11,427 nt of DNA from Sporisorium sorghi (taxonomy: Eukaryota > Basidiomycota > Ustilaginomycetes > Ustilaginales > Ustilaginaceae), in NCBI GenBank assembly GCA_023212695.1, contig JALCCG010000451.1:1-11427 (forward strand), read 5' to 3'. Numbering within the stretch: position 1 is the first letter of the stretch; each line of letters opens with the position of its first letter. The translations under genes and the position numbers were made by a program. Shown piece after piece: positions 1 to 7,500 of the stretch. The notes under the pieces are model-generated. The model had not been told where the DNA came from. It was given only the letters and a program-made list of their open reading frames with translations, and ran no database searches.

Positions 1-18
1 TTTTTTTTTTTTTTTTTT

Positions 19-77
<59 letters not shown>
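1..77. repeat. Poly-T tract at left end of window
   Basis: Eighteen T, one G at position 19, then 58 uninterrupted T (20-77). It lies only about 100 bp before the citrate synthase start codon, so if real it would be a long poly(dA:dT) element in that gene's promoter, of the kind that disfavours nucleosomes. Its place at the exact end of the window, mirrored by a second run at the other end, makes an assembly limit or inflated homopolymer length equally possible. The run itself is certain; its meaning is not. Confidence 0.95.
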
Positions 78-180
78 CCCCAACGTCGCTCTCCTTCCCC
101 TTCTCTCTCTCCACCATCCACATCCTGGACATCACATCCACCACCACCACCACCACCACCACCACCACCTCCCCTCAAAG
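78..180 (+). promoter_or_regulatory. Pyrimidine-rich leader of the citrate synthase gene, with a (CCA)n microsatellite
   Basis: This stretch is almost all C and T on the + strand (CTCTCC and CCTTCCCC blocks), as is common in core promoters and 5' leaders of highly expressed fungal genes. Positions 138-169 are a perfect CCA trinucleotide repeat of about ten and a half units. The start codon at 181 follows CTCAAAG, with a favourable A at -3. No TATA box is visible. The transcription start cannot be placed from sequence alone. Confidence 0.6.
138..169. repeat. (CCA)n trinucleotide microsatellite
   Basis: About 10.6 perfect CCA units in the leader just upstream of the citrate synthase start. It is outside the coding region and is likely length-polymorphic between strains. 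Confidence 0.9.
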
Positions 181-1865
181 ATGTTGTCGCTCACCGTCCC
201 CCGCATGGCCCTCAGGGCTGCTGCCCCTTCCCGCCAGTTCGCCGCTGCTGCTGGCGCTGGTTCCGTCCGATTCGCCTCCACCAAGACGCTCAAGGACGCC
301 GTCGCCGAGATCATCCCTGCCAAGCAGGAGCAGCTCAAGAAGCTCAAGGCTGAGCACGGCGAGTCCAAGCTCGGCGAGATCCAGCTCCAGCACCTCCTCG
401 GTGGTATGCGTGGCCTCAAGGTCATGCTCTGGGAGGGCTCCGTTCTCGATTCTGAGACCGGTATCACCTTCCACGGCAAGTCCATCCCCGAGTCCCAGAA
501 GGTCCTCCCCACCGCCGCTGACCTTGGCCTCAACGGTAACGAGATTCGTAAGTTTCACTCGAAAGATCGATTTTTTATTTTTTTTATTATTATTATTATT
601 TATTTTTTTGCCGAGTTGCCCGCTCGCGAATTGCAGCTTTCTTCCAGTGGAACTGTTGCTCGAGTTTGCACCGGGCCAAATTCTGCCATCTTGATAGAGA
701 ATCGTCTCGTGGTTTTACGGTGAAAAATAAAAATAAAAATGGTTAACTGACGCCCCTTTTGCTCGTCTTTTTGCATTGCGCTGCTTGCTCTTCTTGCCTC
801 CACACAGTCCCCGAGTCGATGCTTTGGCTCCTCTTGACCGGCAACGTCCCCTCCAAGGACGAGGTCAAGGGTCTCTCGGCTGAGCTCGCCGCCCAGGGTG
901 CTCTCCCCGCCCACGTCGAGAAGATCATCGACTCGTTCCCCAAGACGCTCCACCCCATGACCCAGTTCGCCGCCGCCGTCGCTGCGCTCAACCACGACAG
1001 CAAGTTCGCCGCTGCTTACGCCAAGGGTATCAAGAAGACCGAGTACTGGGCCCCCGTCCTCGACGACTCGATCGACCTGATCGCCAAGCTCCCCGCCGTG
1101 GCTGCCCGCATCTACTACAACGTCTTCGGCCGCGGTGACGGCAAGCAGGCCATCGACTCGAACCTCGACTTGATCGGCAACTACTCGAACATGATCGGCT
1201 ACGGCGACAACCAGGGCATGACCGACTACCTGCGTCTGTACATTGCCATCCACGGAGACCACGAGGGAGGCAACGTGTCGGCGCACACGGCGCACCTGGT
1301 GGGTTCGGCGCTTTCGGACCCGTACCTGTCGTACTCGGCTGCGCTTCTGGGTTTGGCTGGTCCGCTGCACGGTCTTGCCAACCAGGAGGTGCTCGGCTGG
1401 GCGCTGGCCATGCAGGAGGCTGTGGGTGAGAACGCCTCGGACGAGCAGATCAAGGAGTACCTCTGGTCGACGCTCAAGTCCGGCCGTGTCGTGCCCGGTT
1501 ACGGCCACGCCGTGCTGCGTCAGCCCGACCCGCGCTTCACCGCGCTCAGCAAGTTCTGCGACACGCGCCCCGAGCTGCGCGACAGCTCGATCGTCAAGCT
1601 CGTCCAGAAGGTCAGCCAGGTCGCCCCCGGCGTCCTCAAGGAGCACGGCAAGACCAAGAACCCCTTCCCCAACGTCGACGCCGCTTCCGGTTGCGTTCTC
1701 TACCAGTACGGCCTCACCGAGTTCACGTACTACACCGTCATCTTCGGTATCTCGCGTGCCATTGGTGCTCTGCCCCAGCTCGTTGCCGACCGCTACCTCG
1801 GCATGCCCATCGAGCGTCCCAAGTCCATGTCGATGGACTCGCTCGAGGCTTTCCTCAACAAGTAA
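181..1865 (+). CDS. CIT1: Mitochondrial citrate synthase (two exons: 181-547 and 808-1865)
   Basis: Condenses acetyl-CoA with oxaloacetate to citrate, the first step of the TCA cycle, in the mitochondrial matrix. Joining 181-547 to 808-1865 gives 474 residues, a normal length for the fungal enzyme; the junction codon is Leu123 (C + TC). The first ~33 residues are rich in Ala, Arg and Ser with no acidic residue and end near SVRFAS, a typical matrix-targeting presequence. Family blocks follow: AEIIPAKQEQLKK, GGMRGLKVMLWEGSVLD, LHPMTQF, HGDHEGGNVSAHT, GPLHGLANQEVLGW, VPGYGHAVLR and KNPFPNVDAASG. The catalytic triad is present as His310, His356 and Asp413, spaced close to the pig enzyme. The end, LEAFLNK, is not a peroxisomal SKL signal, so this is the mitochondrial form rather than a peroxisomal or glyoxylate one. 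Methylcitrate synthase is the main alternative and is less likely given the overall match. Codon bias is strong, suggesting high expression, except in a patch at about 1229-1430. Confidence 0.97.
548..807 (+). other. Spliceosomal intron of the citrate synthase gene
   Basis: The donor is GTAAGT (548-553), the acceptor CACAG ends at 807 after a pyrimidine stretch, and CTGAC at 747-751 is a good branch-point candidate about 57 nt upstream of the acceptor. Removing 260 nt restores the frame between ...GLNGNEI and PESMLWLLLTG, exactly where family members are continuous. The intron is AT-rich against GC-rich exons: a U-rich tract with ATT repeats (571-609) lies near the donor and three AAAAAT units (722-740) lie just before the branch point. 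A second acceptor-like site, CTTTCTTCCAG, ends at 647. Splicing to it would read into a TGA at 692-694, giving a protein of about 137 residues. Confidence 0.93.
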
Positions 1866-2448
1866 AGAGCAGAAGCAGCAAGCCTTGAATCGATCGACTA
1901 GCTAGTAGAAGCGGGTGAAAGACCATTGGCTCGCCTTCTCTAGATGAACAACTCTTTGTACACAAGAGTTTTTGCCACCTTTCTCCGTTTTCTTGTACCG
2001 ATCTTCGCCCCACCAACAAAAGAAGATCTAATCACTTTTCATCCCTGTCTTTTGTGTGCGAGGGTGGAGCTGAGTGGTGGGTGCAAGTCGAGCCAGCCAT
2101 GTGTCCGGACGACGAGTGAAGAGGTTGAGCGTGATGCAAGCCTCGTGAGCCGTTTAGTTCTAGATACGATGAGGGAGAGAGCTCTTGTTTCGCGCGATTG
2201 GAGGATTTCAGGCGTAAAGCACACGGAGACGCGTTCCGAGTCCAACACTGACACGGCACAGTGGAAAAAAAGTGTCTATCTCCGAAGAAAACTGAGCAAC
2301 ACCTTCTGCTTCGATACCACCATTCAAGACCGTTTCCACTCCACTCGACGCAGCAAGGCTACGGAACACCGTCACGAACTCGGATCGAACCAACGGCACG
2401 CACCACCCCCCTCACCCCACCTCCCCACAAAAACGAACGGCCGGATCC
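1866..2448. other. Intergenic: citrate synthase 3' region and WD40 gene upstream region
   Basis: Between two genes on the same strand. I see no canonical AATAAA after the citrate synthase stop, no RNA gene and no mobile element. The last ~60 bases before the WD40 start (about 2395-2448) are C-rich, similar in character to the citrate synthase leader, and probably belong to the core promoter or 5' leader. ATTGGC at 1925-1930 contains an inverted CCAAT, but it is too far from the next start to interpret. Several ATGs precede 2449, so whether they lie in the transcript depends on the unmapped transcription start. Confidence 0.6.
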
Positions 2449-4080
2449 ATGCAGACAACGACCAACGCGACGCTCTTCCAGACGTCGTACTCCGAAGCGC
2501 TCGGGGCGTACCGCTCGCGCAAGGCGGTGCGTACCTCGGGCCTCGTCCCCTGCTCCAGCACCACACTCGACGCACGCGCGCGCTATGGGTACCCGATCCA
2601 CCTGCACCCGCGCTTCGCCTCCACGGTGCTCACCAACCCTGAAGACCTTGCTGTCGAGGGGTCCGGAGCGGACGGGGGGCGGTACCGCGTCTTATCCATG
2701 CAGGTGCGCTTCGGATGGATCTGGACGAGCGAGGCGGGCGGCGTGGTGCGGCAGCTCGACCCGGAGACGGGGGCGACAGTGGCGCTGTATCGCGGGGCTA
2801 AGGCGCCCGTGCCTGCTTTCGACTTCATCGCGCTGAACGGGAAAGAGCTGCTGGTGACGGGCTCATGGGACCGCGCTTTGCGTGTGTACCGAATCGCGGA
2901 TCGATCCGATGTCGATAAAGTGGTCATGTGCGACCCCGTGCTGACAGTGCCGGACGCCATGAGCGACTTCATCAAGTGCGTGCACATCTTGGCCTCCGCC
3001 GCACAGACGTACATCGCCACCGCAGGCAGCGACAAGAGCATCATGCTGTGGGACGCCTCCCTTTTAGCAACCACCATCCCACAAACACTCCGCTGCGTGC
3101 ACCAAGCCAAACCGCACACGCGGCCGATCAACGCGCTCGCCTCGCTCGACGGGCTTGACGGCAGCACGCGCGTCTACTCGGCCGACTCGATGGGGCGCAT
3201 CCTCGAACACACGCTCAATATATCCACCAGACGGCTGGAGGTGCTGCGCGAGATCACCGGGTTCGGGACGGCGGTGTACGACCTGCGCGCGGGCTGGGCG
3301 CGCGAGGAGGTCGACGGCGACGCTGCTCGGAGTGGGGACGATGCGTTCGTGAGCGCGGTGGAGGTGGACGACGACGGTGCGCGGGTTAGGCGGGTGGCCG
3401 AGCTGTGGGCCGCGTCTGGCGATAAGAGTGCTGCGGGCTACCGGCTCTCGCCCCTCCTCCAGCCGCCTGCTTCAACTACCTCCGCCCGCAGCACGTCGTC
3501 CCAACCAGCGCTCGGCACACAACCCGCGCTCGCCCAACCCTTCATACGCATACCGCACGACGACTTTGTCAAAACCGTGCTCCCGCTCCACCTGTACCTC
3601 CCTAACGACACAGCGGTAGTCACGGGAGGGAGCGACGAGCACCTCCGCCTGTTCCCACACCCATCCGCGGACCCGTCAGAAGTGCACGCAGTAGAGGCGC
3701 ACTGGCACGAGGTTTCCGCGCTCGCGCTGTACGTGCGCTCCCCCACCACTTTTATCGCCGACGAGGGGTCGAGCGCAACCGCACTCCCCTCACCCTCCGC
3801 CGCAGCGCGGGAGGCATGGATCGTCTCCGCCAGCCTCGACGGCTCCATTCGCCGCTTCAGGCTGGACTGCATCCCGAAGCTGCCCAAGCCGGAGCTGGTA
3901 CGCCCCTCAGTCGGGCAGCATGGTGCGAAGGAACAGCAGTGGGACCAGTACTCGCTGCCGCCCCCGTCGCTCTCGAAAAATGCGGGGCAGGATACCGTGG
4001 TTGGTGGTGGGAGGGTCCAGATGACTGCAGAGGAGGAAGCGGAGTTGGCCGAGTTGATGGGTAGCGACGATGACGAGTGA
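2449..4080 (+). CDS. WD40-repeat (beta-propeller) protein, function unassigned
   Basis: Intronless frame of 543 residues. Propeller-blade signatures are readable in order: GWIWTSEAGGVVRQLD (about 80-115), ELLVTGSWDRALRVYRI (118-150, GSWD at 138), YIATAGSDKSIMLWD (170-205), TRVYSADSMGRILEH (222-251), AVVTGGSDEHLRLF (365-402) and WIVSASLDGSIRRFRLD (412-471, with a Ser/Ala insertion). A seventh blade may be hidden around 255-300. Residues ~330-360 are a Ser/Thr/Ala/Gln-rich loop. The protein ends in an acidic helix-like tail, MTAEEEAELAELMGSDDDE. Such propellers are protein-interaction platforms; nothing here shows which complex. No signal peptide or membrane segment is visible, so a cytosolic or nuclear location is likely. 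The start is the first ATG of the open frame; its context (T at -3) is weak, and the next in-frame ATG (codon 84) would remove the N-terminal segment. It is convergent with the OGT-like gene. Codon use is GC-rich but less biased than citrate synthase, suggesting modest expression. Confidence 0.85.
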   Translation: MQTTTNATLFQTSYSEALGAYRSRKAVRTSGLVPCSSTTLDARARYGYPIHLHPRFASTVLTNPEDLAVEGSGADGGRYRVLSMQVRFGWIWTSEAGGVVRQLDPETGATVALYRGAKAPVPAFDFIALNGKELLVTGSWDRALRVYRIADRSDVDKVVMCDPVLTVPDAMSDFIKCVHILASAAQTYIATAGSDKSIMLWDASLLATTIPQTLRCVHQAKPHTRPINALASLDGLDGSTRVYSADSMGRILEHTLNISTRRLEVLREITGFGTAVYDLRAGWAREEVDGDAARSGDDAFVSAVEVDDDGARVRRVAELWAASGDKSAAGYRLSPLLQPPASTTSARSTSSQPALGTQPALAQPFIRIPHDDFVKTVLPLHLYLPNDTAVVTGGSDEHLRLFPHPSADPSEVHAVEAHWHEVSALALYVRSPTTFIADEGSSATALPSPSAAAREAWIVSASLDGSIRRFRLDCIPKLPKPELVRPSVGQHGAKEQQWDQYSLPPPSLSKNAGQDTVVGGGRVQMTAEEEAELAELMGSDDDE

Positions 4081-4109
4081 ATGTCAGCGCGTGTTGCTTG
4101 AAACGCTTT

Positions 4110-4544
4110 GTGTGCAGTGCGAGGGAGGTGTGCGCTTAAGAGTGAGACGTCGCTCTGGAACGGTCTGAGAACATGAGATGACAAGCAACGGCGATCAGAT
4201 CTGCTCTACGGCTCGATCACGACTTGCGGCGTGCAGAGGGAATGAGATCGAAGCGGTGTCCCTGAGACCGAGATGTCGCCCCAGAACGGTCTTCCCGATG
4301 CCGAGCATGGACAGCCATGACGCCAGAGTAGCACTGCACACATCCACATCTAAGTTCATCGTGTGTACAGGGCAATCGACATCAAAATTCGCATCTCTGA
4401 CAACCACACGTCGACCCGAAACGGTCTGAACATCCGAGATGCACAGCGACGAGGACTTGGTCCACACATCTTCGCAGCTCGACCACTCCCATCGCGTGTG
4501 TGCACATCTCGAAGCACATCAGCTCGCTGACAATCACACTTTGG
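4110..4544. repeat. Diverged tandem repeat, about four copies with a 119-135 bp period
   Basis: Three copies of GTCG-(5-6 nt)-AACGGTCT occur, with the AACGGTCT octamer at 4159-4166, 4285-4292 and 4420-4427 (spacings 126 and 135). A second anchor, GTGTGCAG or similar, recurs at 4110, 4229, 4363 and 4498 (spacings 119, 134, 135). A third, CTGAGA/CTGACAA, recurs at about 4262, 4397 and 4527 (135, 130). The order of anchors is the same in each unit, so this is an old tandem duplication rather than chance motifs. The fourth unit lacks the octamer. The array fills most of the 509-bp gap between two convergent genes and ends about 45 bp beyond the OGT-like stop, so it would lie in one or both 3' UTRs. 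It has no convincing coding potential. Confidence 0.65.
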
Positions 4545-4589
4545 CAATTGCTACTCGCCAGCCTTGCCATCTTGACCATCCTCCTCGGC

Positions 4590-7500
4590 TCACAGCTCGC
4601 CCACCCAGATATGTCCGGACCTCCTCACACTCTTCCCGACCTCCGTCCGGCTCTCCACGGCCTCCTCCCACTCCCTGCTATCCTCCGTATCCACCCCGAG
4701 CACCCACCTGCTCCAAGCCTCCTCGTACCCCCGCTCCAGGTCGCGCGTCCACTGGCGCGTATCGAACAGCTTCGAGCCGCTCTCGCGCGACAGGAAGAGT
4801 CGACGTCGCAGCCCGGCCAAGTTATCGGCAGTGACGACGGCACGACGCGTGATGGCGCCCGGGTGGTCTGGCGAGGCGGGAAGGCGGATGCGGTGGCGAG
4901 GTGGGATGGAGGCGGCGAGGGTTGGGTCGGTGGACGCGTTGGCGTCCGAGTGCTTGGCGGCTTCGGCGAGCGAGACGCCGGTGGGGGCCGGGGCTGGGGA
5001 GCCGGGTAGGACGGATTCGGAGCGTGCGCGTTTGGCGGCTGTCTTTTCCGACGAAGCGTTGCCGTTGGAAGGGACGTTGCTCGTAGAACCGCTCTGCTGT
5101 CCGTTCGACCCACTTCCAGCACTGGCAGCATTAGACCCGTGCGGCTGAGCAGCCACACTCTTCGGATCCGCCTCCAGCTCGCTCGCATACCTCTGCCTCG
5201 CCTCGTCCACAACCCCTTCCACCACCTCACCCCTCTCGTCGTAATACACATACTCCAATCCCTGCGCCAACTGCACCGCGCGATCCTCGTACTCCTGCTC
5301 GCTGTGTACCGTCATCTCTCCGCCAAAGCCCGTCGCGTGCACGATCGACGCCGCCACCCGCGAGCACATCTTGTGCATATGCCTCGGCCACGTCAGCACC
5401 GGTGTCGCAGACCACAGGATGTCCGCCGCCGTCGTGTGCGCGTTGCACTCGGTCGTATCCAGAAACAGATCGGCAATCCTCCCGCGGTGAATGTGGATGT
5501 GCTTGGGCGCGACATCCGTAAAGATCACACGCGCAGCCACCTCGTCACCTGCATACTGCCTCGCCTCGCGCAACAAATGATGCTCGCCTGCTGCGGGAAA
5601 GCGCAGCAGCCAGAGGATCGACTTGGGCACTCGCTGCAGGATGCGCAGCCACAGCTTGAACAGCATCGGGTCGCACTTGTACAGCTGGTTGAAGTCGGCA
5701 AAGATGACGTAGTCGTCCGGCAGATTCGGGAACAGCTCGCGTCGCATCGCGTAGCGCTTCAGCTCTTCGCTCGCCCACAGCTGCTCGTCGGAAGGCGAGT
5801 CTGCCGAGGTTGCTGCCGCTTCCGGCCCGTCCTCGCTGCTGCCCTTGGTGGCAAGCTCGATCGTCTCTGCGGGCACGCTTTCGCGGAACCCCTGCTTGTG
5901 GTCGTTGACAAAGTACGTGTGCGGCATGTAGATGAAGCGGTCCGGATAGACCCATTCGTCGGAAGCCTCCTCGGGATCCAGATCCGCCATCAGATCCGTC
6001 GGTCGCTGCTCCAGCTTTTGACGCCGCCACCTGTCGACACTCGTCATCTCGGGCGGACAGACGATAGGATCTGCCACCACCCAGTCCGTCCACCTCGAAG
6101 CCATGCTTCCCGCAAAGCCCATAAATTCCATCTGCAAGGGACAAGGTCGAGCCGCAAAGATCTCGTTTCTTGCTCCCTTGGTATAGCCATTGAGATTCAT
6201 GAGCACATGAATGTTATCCATGACGATACGCTCCACGACCTGCTGGTTCGACCAAGTCGACACGTCGATAAAGTGCTGAGCCTCGCTCTCGATCTTGCGG
6301 CGGTATGGGCTTCCATCCGACGGCGTAGTGGCGTACAGAAACACGTTGAAGCGCGATCGATCGTGAAAACCAAACACCGACTGCATCAAATGCGCCAGCG
6401 GATGGTTGTTGAAGTCCGACGAGACGTAGCCTATGTTGATCTTGGGCGCCGGTGGAGATGGCGGCGGATAGACTACGTCTGGTACCCACATCTGCGTCAA
6501 GGTGCTCTGCGAGATTCTTAGCGCATTCCGATGACAGATGAGCCGAATCTGCCGAGGTGACAGCGGATACGTGAAAGTATGGAAGGGCAACACGGTCGGC
6601 ACCGCTGGCGTGACCAGGCACGAAGGCAGCTTGGGGCGCGCATAGCTCACGCCGTGCGTCCTCGCCGCGCTCACCCTGGGAAGCTCTGTCGCAGCCTGGA
6701 GCATGCCCGCACCGTACGCATCCACATACCACCTGCGCTGCGATCGACGCATCATCCTTTCGACCAGCTGGATCAGGTAGCCGCCTTCGCACACCTGGTT
6801 GGCCATCCTGTCAAAGCCAGGCTGGTAGAAGGGCTGCAAACGCTGCGACCAGATCTGCGGAGCTGCCGCACGAGTGTCTCCCATGGCTTCGATGATGGCT
6901 CGGACCCAAGCCTCGAGCGGGCCAACTGTCTGGAAAGCACCCGCTCCGTAATGACAGCCGTCCCTGAGCTGCTTGGATACGAGCTCCGAAACGTTGACCA
7001 TCCATCCATTCGATGAGGCACCCGCAGCTGCTTGACCATCGCTGCCTCCCTGCTGCTGCTGCTGCTGCTTCAACGCGCTTTTGTCCGTGTACACTTCCGT
7101 CCAGTCGCACACTGCAAGCAGCGCATTGACCAGACCACACAGCGCCTCGGGAAAGTTGGGATTGACCTGCACTGCGCGCCGATAGTAGACCACCGAGTCT
7201 TGGGTGCGTCCCTGGTCCTTGATCGCGTTGCCCAAGTTCGCAAGAGCAACGTCAAAGTTGGGATTGCTCTCGACCGCCTTCTGGTACATCTTGATGGCTT
7301 CGTTGAGATGGCCCAGGTCCTTGAGTAGCGAACCGAGGTTGGTGTAAATGTGCGGATGCCGAGGGTCGAGCTGAAGACCTTGGGTGTAGTATTGCATCGC
7401 AAGCGCTTGCCCATTCAGCTGCTGCGGCTGACCCATCGCGTTGATCACTGTCGTCACCACAGGAATCGAGGACAGGAGGATGCCGAGGTTGTTGCATGTC

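Noticed and set aside
547..694. Citrate synthase exon 1 read straight through the intron (stop at 721-723)
   Set aside because: Reading through loses the family blocks. A textbook donor at 548 and acceptor at 807 restore a full-length enzyme.
600..1646. 348-codon open frame on the - strand over citrate synthase
   Set aside because: It crosses the intron and mirrors exon 2. The Val/Asp/Gly-rich composition is the reverse complement of the biased citrate synthase codons.
1944..2642. 232-codon open frame on the + strand between citrate synthase and the WD40 gene
   Set aside because: No domain and no coding-like composition in the intergenic part, and its 3' end overlaps the WD40 gene out of frame.
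3438..4184. 248-codon open frame on the - strand over the WD40 gene
   Set aside because: Antisense shadow; the sense strand has clear WD40 blades.
5139..6521. 460-codon open frame on the + strand, antisense to the catalytic region
   Set aside because: His/Arg/Leu-rich with no domain, and directly opposite the strongly conserved GT41 core. It is a shadow of that gene's codon bias.
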